From JAGXOF01 sp046545575 (GTDB lineage: Bacteria; Chloroflexota; Dehalococcoidia; SZUA-161; SpSt-899): DNA of 37,643 nucleotides. A program made the translations under genes and the position numbers. Below, piece by piece: positions 23,503 to 32,941 of this stretch; positions within the stretch are counted from its first letter, which is position 1, and each line of letters begins with the position of its first letter. The notes beneath the pieces were generated by a model. It was not told the origin of the DNA and searched no databases. It saw only the letters and a list, made by a program, of their open reading frames with translations. Where the stretch lies: positions 1 to 37,643 of the forward strand of contig JBKGZM010000014.1 of the NCBI GenBank assembly GCA_046545575.1, read 5' to 3'.

Positions 23503-25024
23503 CATAATATGGATCGTTATTATAATTGTTGGCATAGCGATAGGTTGGGCAATTGGGTTTTTCCTGCATAGCAGGATAGCCTCAGGAAAAGTCAGGCATG
23601 CCGAAGAAGAGGCCTCCGGAATACTGAATGATGCAAAAGCCAAAGAAAAAGAGATAGTGCTTGCAGCCAAGGAAGAGTCTGCGAGAATCAAGTCTGAGGC
23701 GGAGTCTGAGAGCCGTAGGCGTCAATCTGAGGTCAGTCGCCAGGAGAAAAGGATCAATCAAAGGGCTGAGAAGCTGGACCGTAAAATCGAGTCTGCTGAG
23801 CGGCGTGAAGAGGACCTGCAGCGTAAGGAGAAGGACGTAGAAAACAGGTTGAATCAGGCAGATAAACTCAAAGAGGAGCAAAGGACACAGCTTGAGGCTA
23901 TATCGGGCATGTCCAGCAGTGAGGCCAAGGAACACCTTCTGCAGGTGGTTGAGAATGAGACACGTGATGATCTGGCACAACGAATACGCAAAGTGGAGGA
24001 AGAGGTCAGAGCTCAGTCAGATGAGAAGGCCAGGAAGGTCATAATTGAGGCCCTCCAGCGGTGTGCCAGCGAGGTGTCCGCTGAGTCAACGGTGTCCGTG
24101 GTGCCTCTACCAGGCGACGAGATGAAGGGACGCATCATCGGCCGTGAGGGGCGGAATATCCGTGCCCTCGAGAACGCTACAGGGGTCGATATCATCGTGG
24201 ACGATACCCCTGAGGCAGTAAGTCTCTCTTGCTTTGATCCAATTCGCCGTGAGATAGCCAGAGTTGCACTGGAGAAGCTGATCATAGATGGGCGCATTCA
24301 TCCGGCTCGCATTGAGGAGATGGTGGAGAAGTCCAGGAAAGAGGTGGAGGATAACATTGTCTCGGAAGGTGAGCAACTCGCGTTCAAAGCAGGGGTTGTG
24401 GGTCTCCATCCCGAGATAATAAAATCCCTGGGCCGTCTCAAGTATCGCTTTAGCTATGGACAGAACATCCTTAACCACAGTCTGGAGGTATCCGAATTGT
24501 CCGCGGCACTGGCGGCTGAAGTCGGGGCAAATGTAGAGACAGCCAAAACTGCTGGCCTTCTCCACGATATCGGCAAATCAAGCGACCAGGATACGACAGG
24601 CCCGCATGCCCTGGTGGGGGCCAATCTCATCAAGCGTCTTGGGGCGTCCCAGGAAATTGTGGACGCGGTTATGGGCCACCATGGCGAGGTGGAGTCGATG
24701 AGCATGTATGCCTTCATCGTTTCGGCGGCTGATGCCATAAGCAGCGCACGTCCCGGGGCTAGAAAGGAGTCGATAGAGAGTTATATAAAACGTATTGAGG
24801 CACTGGAAAGTATCGCAAATAGCTTCTCTGGAGTTGACAAGTCCTTTGCCATCCAGGCGGGGAGAGAGATTAGAATCCTGGTGGAGCCACAGAAGATCGA
24901 CGATCTGGAGGCGACAAGGCTAGCTCGTGATATCGTAAAACGAGTTGAAGAGGAACTGGAATATCCCGGCCAGGTGAAGGTCACAGTCATCCGGGAAACG
25001 CGGTCAGTTGAATATGCAAAGTAA
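23495..25024 (+). CDS. rny: Ribonuclease Y
   Basis: This 509-residue protein starts at ATG 23495, behind GAGGGA at 23485-23490; a GTG at 23483 is less likely. It has one N-terminal membrane helix (IIWIVIIIVGIAIGWAIGFFL) and a long charged coiled coil to about residue 190. A KH domain (GRIIGREGRNIRALENATGVDIIVDDTP) and an HD phosphohydrolase domain with LLHDIGKS follow. RNase Y starts mRNA decay by endonucleolytic cleavage at the membrane. It overlaps recX and is followed by a ymdB-like gene after 23 bases, the usual rny-ymdB pairing. Confidence 0.96.
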   Translation: MNSIIWIVIIIVGIAIGWAIGFFLHSRIASGKVRHAEEEASGILNDAKAKEKEIVLAAKEESARIKSEAESESRRRQSEVSRQEKRINQRAEKLDRKIESAERREEDLQRKEKDVENRLNQADKLKEEQRTQLEAISGMSSSEAKEHLLQVVENETRDDLAQRIRKVEEEVRAQSDEKARKVIIEALQRCASEVSAESTVSVVPLPGDEMKGRIIGREGRNIRALENATGVDIIVDDTPEAVSLSCFDPIRREIARVALEKLIIDGRIHPARIEEMVEKSRKEVEDNIVSEGEQLAFKAGVVGLHPEIIKSLGRLKYRFSYGQNILNHSLEVSELSAALAAEVGANVETAKTAGLLHDIGKSSDQDTTGPHALVGANLIKRLGASQEIVDAVMGHHGEVESMSMYAFIVSAADAISSARPGARKESIESYIKRIEALESIANSFSGVDKSFAIQAGREIRILVEPQKIDDLEATRLARDIVKRVEEELEYPGQVKVTVIRETRSVEYAK

Positions 25025-25047
25025 TTTAGAGAGCAGAAAGGATCCAA

Positions 25048-25812
25048 GTGAGGGTACTATTTATAGGCGACATAGTGGGTAAGCCAGGACGGAAGGTGGT
25101 GAGCAGTAAGGTTCCGGAGTTGCGCGAGGAATATGGCATCGATCTGGTGATCGCAAACGGGGAAAACAGCGCCGGAGGACTTGGTCTTACTCCGGATACG
25201 GCAGAAGAGATTTTTCAAGCGGGCGTCGACATAATCACGTCCGGGAATCACATCTGGAAACATAAGGAGATCGTACCGTATATGGATAGCGGCCCACCTG
25301 TGATTCGGCCTCTCAACTACCCTGAGGGGGTACCAGGCAAAGGATCCATTATATGGAATAAAGTGCTGGTGGTAAATCTAATGGGGCGGGTCTTCATGGG
25401 TGACCTGGATTGCCCATTTCGGGCGATCGATCGTCTCCTTAATACCTGCAACCCCACGCCTAAAGTCATCCTGGTTGATTTTCACGCCGAGGCAACTTCC
25501 GAGAAGAACGCATTGGGTATATATCTTGATGGGCGAGTCAGTGCTGTGGTGGGAACCCATACTCACGTAGGCACTGTGGATACCAAGGTCATGCCCAAGG
25601 GAACCGCATTTGTCACCGATTTAGGGATGGTAGGTCCCAAGGACTCGGTTATCGGGAATGAGCCTGAAGGGATTATCGATATGTTCTTGACCGGAATGCC
25701 CCATCGTTTTACGGTAGGAAAGGGAACGTCTGTTTTCAACTCCGTGCTGATAGATATCGGGGATAATGGTCTGGCGAAGGATATAAAGCGAATAGACCTG
25801 GAAATGGGATAG
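25048..25812 (+). CDS. ymdB: YmdB-type metallophosphoesterase (TIGR00282 family)
   Basis: This 254-residue protein starts at GTG 25048 with AGAAAGGA upstream. Metal-site motifs are clear: FIGDIVGKPGRK, VIANGENSAGGLGLT, ITSGNHIWK, VDFHAEATSEKNA, and VGTHTHVGTVD. Family members hydrolyse cyclic nucleotide 2',3'- or 3',5'-phosphodiesters and affect biofilm and motility genes in Bacillus. It is paired with rny as in many genomes, suggesting shared work in RNA turnover. Confidence 0.92.
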   Translation: MRVLFIGDIVGKPGRKVVSSKVPELREEYGIDLVIANGENSAGGLGLTPDTAEEIFQAGVDIITSGNHIWKHKEIVPYMDSGPPVIRPLNYPEGVPGKGSIIWNKVLVVNLMGRVFMGDLDCPFRAIDRLLNTCNPTPKVILVDFHAEATSEKNALGIYLDGRVSAVVGTHTHVGTVDTKVMPKGTAFVTDLGMVGPKDSVIGNEPEGIIDMFLTGMPHRFTVGKGTSVFNSVLIDIGDNGLAKDIKRIDLEMG

Positions 25813-25960
25813 TGGTAGGATAGAAATGGGTAACCTGGCCGGTTGGAGAATTCGGCAGAAAGGGGCTCATGTTGAAACTGGATGAACGAACAGAGGCGAA
25901 GGATATACTATTTGTCTTAAGCATAATTACGCCATTGGAAATGGGAAGGGAGTTATATAA

Positions 25961-26998
25961 ATGTTTTCTGCACTTTTTACCCGTATTATCGGGGCGATTG
26001 TCCTGGGTATTGTTGGGTGGAGATTGGGGGAGCTCGCTAATAACCAGAATTGGACTGTGGAGAGTATCCTCTGGATCGTGTTGCCCGCCGTTGTGGGAGC
26101 GGGGCTTGGATTCTGGCTTGCTGCGTACACACAAAGATGGCTTCGTAGGAAGATCAGGCAAATCCCCGGACCTGTCTTGTTTGCCACATTCATCGGGGTG
26201 ACAGTCGCGCTAGTTGCGTCAGCTATCCTGGCTTTACCCCTTTCTCTCTTGCCTGGAATCTGGGCCGCGGTTACGCCGGCGATTGTAGCCGTGGTGTTGA
26301 TCTATCTTGGTGTTTTCACCATGGCCCAGCGTGGCTCTGAACTCGCGCCCTTCTTTGGTCCGGCGCTTTCCAGATTGCTAACCCAGGGCGAGGGAAGGGA
26401 TAGCAGAGTCATCCTGGACACGAACTCGATTATCGACGGGCGGATAGCGGATATAACCGAGACGGGATTTATTCACGGTACGCTGGTCATCCCCAAATTC
26501 GTTCTCGATGAGCTGCACTACATCGCCGATTCCGCCGATCCGATGCGCCGGGTGCGGGGCAGAAGGGGGCTGGATATTTTGACCAAGCTACAGCGAGAAT
26601 CGGACATTCCCGTTCAGATATCGGATATGGACTTTGAGGATGTGTCGGAGGTGGACGCGAAGCTGGTGGAACTGGCCAAGACCCTTCGCTGTCCCATTGT
26701 CACCAATGATGTCAACCTGAACCGGGTGGCCTCTCTTCAGGGAGTGAGGGTTCTCAATATCAACGAGTTGGCCAATGCCCTCAAGCCGGCAATTCTTCCG
26801 AACGAGGAACTGCACATCAGGGTAGTGCAGGAAGGAAAGGAACGGGGGCAAGGAATCGGGTATCTCGATGATGGAACTATGGTAGTTGTCGAGGGCGGAC
26901 GCCGGCACCTGAACAACGACATCAGGGTTACCGTCAACCGGGTACTGCAAACCGGGGCGGGCAGGATGATCTTCGCACAATGCCAGGACCAGAACTAG
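25961..26998 (+). CDS. Membrane-anchored PIN/TRAM-domain ribonuclease (YacL-like)
   Basis: This 345-residue protein has about four N-terminal membrane helices (1-125) and a PIN domain with ILDTNSIIDGR (151-161), VLDELHYIADS and CPIVTNDVNLNRVA. A C-terminal TRAM domain holds KERGQGIGYLDDGTMVVVEGGRRHLN. The acidic PIN residues needed for metal-dependent RNA cleavage are kept. YacL-like proteins commonly precede ispD, as here. The 148 bases before it contain a short frame starting at 25869 with no recognised product. GGGAGTT lies just upstream of the ATG. Confidence 0.93.
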   Translation: MFSALFTRIIGAIVLGIVGWRLGELANNQNWTVESILWIVLPAVVGAGLGFWLAAYTQRWLRRKIRQIPGPVLFATFIGVTVALVASAILALPLSLLPGIWAAVTPAIVAVVLIYLGVFTMAQRGSELAPFFGPALSRLLTQGEGRDSRVILDTNSIIDGRIADITETGFIHGTLVIPKFVLDELHYIADSADPMRRVRGRRGLDILTKLQRESDIPVQISDMDFEDVSEVDAKLVELAKTLRCPIVTNDVNLNRVASLQGVRVLNINELANALKPAILPNEELHIRVVQEGKERGQGIGYLDDGTMVVVEGGRRHLNNDIRVTVNRVLQTGAGRMIFAQCQDQN

Positions 26999-27001
26999 TA
27001 A

Positions 27002-27688
27002 ATGACTAAAGGGAAGGTTGGGGCTGTTATTGTATCCGCGGGGCAAAGCCAGCGGATGAATGGAATAAACAAGGCATTTGCTGCACTTGCGGGAAGGCCG
27101 TTGCTCACTTGGGTGCTTGATGCTTTTCAGAGATGTGGGGTGGTAAACGAGACTGTCCTTGTGCTCCACAGGGACAGCCTCGACCAAGGGCAAAAATTAC
27201 TGGACCAGTATCAGTGGTCGAAGGTAGTGGCGCTGTGCCAAGGCGGAGCCCGCAGGCAGGACTCGGTTCAAGTGGGATTAAAGAATCTCACAGATTGTGC
27301 GTGGGTGGTAATACATGATGGGGCGAGGCCGCTGGTGACGGCGGAGATAATTGAGAGGGGACTTGAGAAGGCAAGGCAAACCGGCGCTGCCGTGGCGGCC
27401 GTGCCTGTGAAGGACACCGTCAAGTTAGCCTCTCCAGATAACCTCGTTGAATATACGCCACAGAGGGATACACTGTGGTCCGTCCAAACCCCTCAAGTAT
27501 TCGACTTCGAGTTAATATCTCAGGCGCATCAACAGGTTTCCGAAGATGTCAGCGATGACAGCATGATGGTGGAGAGTCTGGGTCACAGGGTGAAGCTCTA
27601 CATGGGCTCTTATGAGAATATAAAGGTAACCACGCCGGAGGACCTTGCGCTGGCGGAGGCGATTGTGAGGGAGAGGGAATGCGCGTAG
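27002..27688 (+). CDS. ispD: 2-C-methyl-D-erythritol 4-phosphate cytidylyltransferase
   Basis: This 228-residue protein catalyses the CTP-dependent third step of the MEP isoprenoid pathway. The N-terminal CTP-binding loop is VSAGQSQRMNGINKAF, where the usual PKQ reads NKA but the catalytic Lys is kept. WVVIHDGARPLV, AAVPVKDTVK, RDTLWSVQTPQVF and SDDSMMVE are all present. It starts 3 bases after the PIN/TRAM stop and overlaps ispF by 10 bases. Confidence 0.96.
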   Translation: MTKGKVGAVIVSAGQSQRMNGINKAFAALAGRPLLTWVLDAFQRCGVVNETVLVLHRDSLDQGQKLLDQYQWSKVVALCQGGARRQDSVQVGLKNLTDCAWVVIHDGARPLVTAEIIERGLEKARQTGAAVAAVPVKDTVKLASPDNLVEYTPQRDTLWSVQTPQVFDFELISQAHQQVSEDVSDDSMMVESLGHRVKLYMGSYENIKVTTPEDLALAEAIVRERECA

Positions 27689-28164
27689 GAATCGGCTACG
27701 ACGTTCACGGGCTGGGGGAGGGGCGGCGGCTGGTGCTGGGTGGGGTGGATATCCCGTTCCACAAAGGGCTCATGGGCTGGAGCGATGGGGATGTGGTGGT
27801 GCATGCGATTATCGATGCTCTCTTGGGTGCTGCTGTCCTTGGGGACATCGGGACTCATTTTCCCTCGGATGATCCCCAGTTCAAGGATATCTCAAGCCTG
27901 GTTCTGCTTGAGCGGACGAGGGATCTGCTGGAGGGGTGGGGTTGGGGGGTGGGCAACATAGATGTTACAATCGTTGCCCAGGAACCAAAGCTGGCCGGGT
28001 TTATCGATGGGATGAGGGGGCGGGTGAGCCAGAGCCTGGCCATTGACAAAGAAAGAATTGGAATAAAGGCGAAGACGGCTGACGAGTTGGGGGTGGTGGG
28101 GAGGGGGGAGGGTATAGCAGCCTATGCTGTAGCGCTACTGGAGGAACCCCATGAAAATCCATAA
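27679..28164 (+). CDS. ispF: 2-C-methyl-D-erythritol 2,4-cyclodiphosphate synthase
   Basis: This 161-residue protein has metal ligands D8, H10 and H42, then GDIGTHFPSDD, the NIDVTIVAQEPKL strand and IGIKAKTADELGVVGRGEGIAAYAV. It forms the cyclodiphosphate in the MEP pathway as a trimer. The loop usually reading G-H-S-D-x-D carries Trp instead (GWSDGD, W34). It overlaps ispD by 10 bases and cysS by 14 bases, so translation is probably coupled. Confidence 0.96.
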   Translation: MRVGIGYDVHGLGEGRRLVLGGVDIPFHKGLMGWSDGDVVVHAIIDALLGAAVLGDIGTHFPSDDPQFKDISSLVLLERTRDLLEGWGWGVGNIDVTIVAQEPKLAGFIDGMRGRVSQSLAIDKERIGIKAKTADELGVVGRGEGIAAYAVALLEEPHENP

Positions 28165-29518
28165 CACGCTTTCCGGCAGAAAAGAGGAATTCGTTCCCAA
28201 CGGAGACGAGGTTAAGATGTACGTGTGTGGGGTCACACCCTACAGCTCGTGTCACATCGGGCATGCCATGAGCTATATCATCTTCGATGTAGTGCGCCGT
28301 TACCTCGAGTTTCGCGGCTACAGGGTCAGGTACGTGCAGAACTTCACCGACGTCGATGACAAGATAATCGCCCGTGCCAATGAGCTCGGCCGCCCTACAA
28401 GCGAGGTTTCCCAGGAGTTGATTGAGGAATATTTCGAGGACATGGACAGGCTGAACATAAAAAGGGCGGATGTCTATCCCAAGGCCACCGAGGAGATACC
28501 GGATGTCATAAGAGTGGTTCAGGGATTGATTGACAAAGGCCACGCGTATGAGGTCAATGGCGATGTCTATTTCAGGGTCCGGAGTAGCGATAACTATGGA
28601 AAGCTCAGCCACCGCAACCTGGATGACCTGAGGTCCGGCGCAAGGGTGGAAATCGAAGAGGATAAAGAGGACCCGATGGATTTCTCACTCTGGAAAGCCG
28701 CCAAGGCGGGAGAACCAAGCTGGGAAAGTCCCTGGGGATATGGAAGGCCGGGATGGCACATCGAGTGCAGCGTCATGTCGCTCAAGTACCTCGGGAACAG
28801 CCTGGATATCCACGGCGGGGGCCAGGACCTCATTTTCCCTCACCACGAGAACGAGATCGCTCAATCGGAGGCCTTTACCGGTGCGGTTCCATTTGTGAAG
28901 TACTGGATGCATAACGGACTTCTCCAGCTTGAACAGGACAAGATGAGCAAGTCCCTGGGAAATCTCGTCACAGTCAAGGAGATGCTTGAAAGGGCAAGCG
29001 CCGACGCCTTCAGGCTTTTCGTTATGAATTCACATTATCGAAATCCCTTGAGCTACTCCGACGAAGGGCTGTCTGCCATGGAGAGGGCAGTTGAGAGACT
29101 GCGGCGCGCATTGCAGATAGAGGATGAAGGAGAAAACAGAGAGGCACTTGATGCTCAGCCCTACCGGCAGCGGTTCATCGAGGCCATGGACGACGATTTC
29201 AATGCCCCTCAGGCACTTGCTGTGCTCTTCGATCTGGCCCGGCGGATAAACGGGGCCAAGGAGCAAGGAGTGCTTGTGAGCCAGGCGCAGGAGACGTTGC
29301 GTGAGCTGGCCAGCGTATTGGGATTGCAATTGGAGGAAGAAACGAGGGAATTCGCGGCTGAGCCTTTTGTTAATTTACTGGTCGATGTTCGCTCTGAGCT
29401 GCGTGCTGCCAAACAGTGGCAGCTCGCGGACATGATACGGGACCGGCTGGGAGAGCTGGGGGTGGCACTTGAGGACAGCCCTAAAGGCACTAAATGGCAA
29501 TACAAAGGTGGGAAATGA
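28151..29518 (+). CDS. cysS: Cysteinyl-tRNA synthetase
   Basis: This 455-residue class I synthetase begins with the catalytic core MYVCGVTPYSSCHIGHAMSYIIFDVV, with zinc Cys26 and the HIGH motif. It continues through VQNFTDVDDKII, WHIECSVMS, the zinc and binding region GGGQDLIFPHHENEIAQSEA, and KMSKS in QDKMSKSLGN near residue 264. The C-terminal helical bundle has DDFNAPQALAVLFDL. Its length is normal. The stop overlaps the lysA start by 4 bases. Confidence 0.97.
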   Translation: MKIHNTLSGRKEEFVPNGDEVKMYVCGVTPYSSCHIGHAMSYIIFDVVRRYLEFRGYRVRYVQNFTDVDDKIIARANELGRPTSEVSQELIEEYFEDMDRLNIKRADVYPKATEEIPDVIRVVQGLIDKGHAYEVNGDVYFRVRSSDNYGKLSHRNLDDLRSGARVEIEEDKEDPMDFSLWKAAKAGEPSWESPWGYGRPGWHIECSVMSLKYLGNSLDIHGGGQDLIFPHHENEIAQSEAFTGAVPFVKYWMHNGLLQLEQDKMSKSLGNLVTVKEMLERASADAFRLFVMNSHYRNPLSYSDEGLSAMERAVERLRRALQIEDEGENREALDAQPYRQRFIEAMDDDFNAPQALAVLFDLARRINGAKEQGVLVSQAQETLRELASVLGLQLEEETREFAAEPFVNLLVDVRSELRAAKQWQLADMIRDRLGELGVALEDSPKGTKWQYKGGK

Positions 29519-30837
29519 CGATACCGGAAAACCTGAAGAAAATCCTCCCCGATACCGCGGGGCAAAATGAAAAAGGCCACCTCACCATAGGGGGCTGTGA
29601 CGCTATAGACCTGGTCAAAGAATTCGGGACGCCCCTCTATGTCTTCGATGAGGCCACACTCCGTAATGGATGCCGAAAATTCCGGCAGGAGTTCGGTGAG
29701 CGCCATTCTGATACCCAGGTTATCTACGCCTGCAAAGCGTATATTAATCGCGCCCTGGCCAAGGTTTTCAAGGAAGAGGGGCTAGGACTGGACGTGGTTT
29801 CCGGCGGCGAGCTTTACATCGCCAGGTCCGTTGATTTCCCCATGGACAGGGTCTATTTCCACGGGAATAACAAGACTCCGGACGAGATTGAGTTCGCTCT
29901 GGACTGCGGGATCGGGCGGATCGTGGTGGATAATTTCCACGAGCTTTCCGTGCTCAACGATGCCGCTCAAAGGGCTGGAATTATGCAGGATATTCTATTG
30001 CGCCTCTCGCCCGGGATAGACCCGCATACCCACGAGTTCACCACAACGGGAATCATAGACAGCAAGTTTGGCTTTCCTATCGTTACCGGCCAGGCTGAAG
30101 AAGCCATTGTCCGGGCAATAGGAGCATCCAATGTAAATCTCGTGGGCTTGCACGTGCACCTTGGCTCCCCAATATTCAAGATTGAACCTTACAAGGAAGC
30201 TGTTAAAACTGTGATCCAGTTTGCAGCTGAAATGAAGGACAAACACAGATTTGAGTTGCGGGAATTCAGTCCGGGCGGAGGATTCGCCACACCGTATACC
30301 AGGGAAGAACACGTTCCAAGCATTGCTGCATACGCTGAGGAGATGTGCTCCACTCTCAGTGACTCGGTAAGAGAACATGATCTGCCTGAACCCCGACTGA
30401 TAATAGAACCGGGGCGGTCGCTCATCGGGCGTGCTGGGGTGGCCCTCTACAGCACGGGAGCAGTAAAAGAAATACCTGGCGTGCGCACGTATGTTTCCCT
30501 CGACGGGGGAATGGCCGATAATATCCGTCCGGCCCTTTACGGTGCCCAGTATGATGCCGTTGTTGCCAACAAGATGGGGATAGATACAACGGAGCGGGTC
30601 ACCCTGGCGGGCAAGTTCTGTGAATCGGGTGACATCTTGATAAAGGATATCGATCTCCCCAGAATCGATCCCGGAGATGTAGTGGCTGTCCCCGTCTCAG
30701 GTGGATATTGCCTTTCCATGGCTTCCAACTACAATGCCTCTCTGAAGCCCGCCGTGATAATGGTCAACAACGGCGAAGCCCGACCCATACAACGGCGCGA
30801 GACGTTTGAGGATATTGTAAGGAGAGACATATTTTAG
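29515..30837 (+). CDS. lysA: Diaminopimelate decarboxylase
   Basis: This 440-residue PLP enzyme makes lysine from meso-diaminopimelate. The PLP Lys is in QVIYACKAYINRALAKV; VVSGGELYIA, VGLHVHLGSPI, FSPGGGFATPYT, IIEPGRSLIGRAG and the C-terminal CESGDILIKD match the family. ATG 29515 is chosen over 29494 because AAAGGTGGGAA precedes it and it forms an ATGA overlap with cysS. It lies 1 base before holB. Confidence 0.95.
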   Translation: MTIPENLKKILPDTAGQNEKGHLTIGGCDAIDLVKEFGTPLYVFDEATLRNGCRKFRQEFGERHSDTQVIYACKAYINRALAKVFKEEGLGLDVVSGGELYIARSVDFPMDRVYFHGNNKTPDEIEFALDCGIGRIVVDNFHELSVLNDAAQRAGIMQDILLRLSPGIDPHTHEFTTTGIIDSKFGFPIVTGQAEEAIVRAIGASNVNLVGLHVHLGSPIFKIEPYKEAVKTVIQFAAEMKDKHRFELREFSPGGGFATPYTREEHVPSIAAYAEEMCSTLSDSVREHDLPEPRLIIEPGRSLIGRAGVALYSTGAVKEIPGVRTYVSLDGGMADNIRPALYGAQYDAVVANKMGIDTTERVTLAGKFCESGDILIKDIDLPRIDPGDVVAVPVSGGYCLSMASNYNASLKPAVIMVNNGEARPIQRRETFEDIVRRDIF

Positions 30838-30838
30838 T

Positions 30839-31864
30839 ATGTGGAACGTAATTGGACAGGATAAAGCAGTGAATTCGCTTAAACGGAGCCTGGAGGCCGG
30901 GCGCTTGTTCCATGCGTATTTATTCGTCGGCGCCGAACACGTGGGCAAGATGACCTTAGCCATCACTTTGGCCCAGGCGCTTAATTGTGCTTCCACGGAG
31001 GCACCCTGTGGAGAGTGTCATATCTGTCGCCGCATTGCTTCAGGGAATCACCCTGATTTGCAGATCATACGTACGGGAGCAACCAATGGCTCCCAGCAGC
31101 ACAAGGAAATCAGCATCGAGCAAGTGAGGGAAGTACAGCATATGGTGAGTCTGAGGCCCTATGAGGGTAATTACAGGGTTATCATTACCCAGGATGCAGA
31201 GTACATGAGCGAAGGCGCTGCAAACTGCTTTCTCAAGACGCTGGAAGAGCCACCACCCTTTACTCTCTTCATCCTCCTGACATCAGATGCGAGTGGGCTT
31301 TTGCCCACAATCATTTCCCGCTGCCAGCGAATTGACCTTGAGCGGATGCCCTTCCACATAGCCCGACAGGCGCTCACCACAGAAAAAGGGCTGTCCCCGG
31401 AGAGAGCTGAGCTTCTGGCGAGGCTATCGGGTGGATGCATCGGCTGGGCCATTTCGGCCGCCGATGATGAGAATATAGTGGATGATCGGTCCCAGGTAAT
31501 GGAGCGGCTTATCTCGGTCGCGCGCTGGGATATAAGTGAGAGATTTGCTTTTGCATCGGAGCTGGCCGGCGAGTTCAGTAACGACAGGGCTTCCGTGAGA
31601 ACGAAGCTGGCATTGTGGCTCACCTGGTGGAGAGACCTGCTGCTGGCAAAGAGCGGTTGCACCGATTTCATAACCAATATAGACAGAAGGGAAGAGGTGG
31701 AACGGCAAGCAGGGCAGTATGAGACCTGGGTCATTCATAACATGATCAGGTCTATTCGTGAGACCATGCAGCGGCTTGATCGAAACGCAAATCCACGACT
31801 TGCCCTGGAGGTATTAATGCTGCAATTGCCATTTGAGAGAGAAGGCTCTCATGCGTCATCATGA
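30839..31864 (+). CDS. holB: DNA polymerase III delta-prime subunit
   Basis: This 341-residue AAA+ clamp-loader protein has the box IGQDKAVNSLKRSLEAGRLFHAYLFVGAEHVGKMTLA and a zinc module with C50, C57, C60 and C63. EGAANCFLKTLEEPPPFTLFILLT and the SRC motif IISRCQRI follow. The P-loop ends GKM rather than GKS/T, so ATP binding is doubtful, as in several delta-prime proteins. Delta-prime is the rigid stator of the clamp loader. Its neighbour ricT follows as in Bacillus (holB-yaaT). Confidence 0.92.
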   Translation: MWNVIGQDKAVNSLKRSLEAGRLFHAYLFVGAEHVGKMTLAITLAQALNCASTEAPCGECHICRRIASGNHPDLQIIRTGATNGSQQHKEISIEQVREVQHMVSLRPYEGNYRVIITQDAEYMSEGAANCFLKTLEEPPPFTLFILLTSDASGLLPTIISRCQRIDLERMPFHIARQALTTEKGLSPERAELLARLSGGCIGWAISAADDENIVDDRSQVMERLISVARWDISERFAFASELAGEFSNDRASVRTKLALWLTWWRDLLLAKSGCTDFITNIDRREEVERQAGQYETWVIHNMIRSIRETMQRLDRNANPRLALEVLMLQLPFEREGSHASS

Positions 31865-31890
31865 GTTGACACGCGGAGAGGAGGTCTTTA

Positions 31891-32694
31891 TTGCCTGAAG
31901 TAGTAGATGTTTGTTTTAAGCAGGCAGGGCAAATGTATCATTTTGACACAGGAGGACTGGAGCTGAAGGTTGGGGAAACCGTAGTTGTCCGCACTGAGCG
32001 GGGATTATCGTTAGCTCGCGTGGTTTCGGAGCCGCGCCAGGTGAGTGAGGAGGAGCTTGAACAGCCGTTGAAGTCAGTAGTGCGGGAAGCTACCCAACAG
32101 GACCTCAACAAACGGGAAGAGCTGAAGGAAAAGGAAAAGGAGGCAGTACAGAGGTGCCGGGAGCTTGTTTCCAAACACGAGCTTCCTATGAAACTGATCT
32201 CGGCGGAGTATACCCTTGACGGCAACCATCTGACGGTCTTTTTCAGCGCCGAAAGCAAGGTGGACTTCCGTGCAGTGGTTAAGAGTCTGAGCACCGACCT
32301 CAAAACCCGTGTGGAACTCCGGCAAGTCGGGGCTCGGGATGCAGCCAAGCTGGTCGGGGGCCTTGGCAAATGCGGCAGGCCGCTTTGCTGTATTACTCAT
32401 ATGCGTAACTTTGATTCCATATCGGTCAAGATGGCGCGAGAGCAAGATCTGCCCCTCAATCCTTCCAAGATATCCGGCATTTGTGATAGGCTGCTATGTT
32501 GCCTCAAATACGAATATGATCAATACCTTGAGGTGAAGGCCAAATTGCCTTCTGTGGGAAAGAGCGTGAGCACTCCGCAGGGCAAGGGCAAGGTTGCCGA
32601 GGTTAATGTGCCCAAGGAAAAGGTTACAGTACAGCTTGAGAGCGAGGCTACACTGGAGTTCAATGCCTCTCAGGTCCAGACTCTGGAGGAGTAG
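31891..32694 (+). CDS. ricT: RicT/YaaT (PSP1 domain) protein
   Basis: This 267-residue protein starts at TTG 31891, supported by GGAGAGGAGG 6 bases upstream. The PSP1 domain includes LKVGETVVVRTERGLSLARVV, then the Cys-rich core LVGGLGKCGRPLCCITHM and ISGICDRLLCCLKYEYDQY. In Bacillus, RicT with RicA and RicF forms an Fe-S complex that directs RNase Y to selected mRNAs. With rny in the same run, this suggests a shared RNA-maturation role, though ricA and ricF homologues are not seen here. Confidence 0.93.
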   Translation: MPEVVDVCFKQAGQMYHFDTGGLELKVGETVVVRTERGLSLARVVSEPRQVSEEELEQPLKSVVREATQQDLNKREELKEKEKEAVQRCRELVSKHELPMKLISAEYTLDGNHLTVFFSAESKVDFRAVVKSLSTDLKTRVELRQVGARDAAKLVGGLGKCGRPLCCITHMRNFDSISVKMAREQDLPLNPSKISGICDRLLCCLKYEYDQYLEVKAKLPSVGKSVSTPQGKGKVAEVNVPKEKVTVQLESEATLEFNASQVQTLEE

Positions 32695-32803
32695 TGCTTT
32701 GGACCGGTAATGCTTTGGGAATGTTGTCCCTGCGTTGCTCTGTCTGCCTATAGCAGATGGTTAGGGGTAGGCGGCATATAAAAATGCTGCCCTATGCTTT
32801 GAA

Positions 32804-32911
32804 CAAGGCTCTTTTATTATTTCGTGTTGGCCGCTTCGCAAATAGACTCGCGTTAGCCCTGACGGGAAGCTATAATCAGCATTACCAACCCTAAACGAGA
32901 AAAGAGCCTTG
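32804..32911. repeat. 12-bp inverted repeat bracketing the leader of the TIM-barrel gene
   Basis: CAAGGCTCTTTT (32804-32815) and AAAAGAGCCTTG (32900-32911) are exact reverse complements 84 bases apart. The right arm ends at a TTG in frame with the following gene, so pairing could hide an upstream translation start. A TATAAT at 32871 lies between the arms without a good -35. A separate hairpin (GCGGCAT/ATGCTGC, near 32771-32790) sits upstream. Confidence 0.5.
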
Positions 32912-32941
32912 AACAATATTCTCGAAATCAAGGAACAAGAA

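Noticed and set aside
25869..26201. Plus-strand frame of 110 codons overlapping the PIN/TRAM start
   Set aside because: It runs out of frame into the PIN/TRAM gene and has no recognisable features; only the first 30 codons lie in intergenic sequence.
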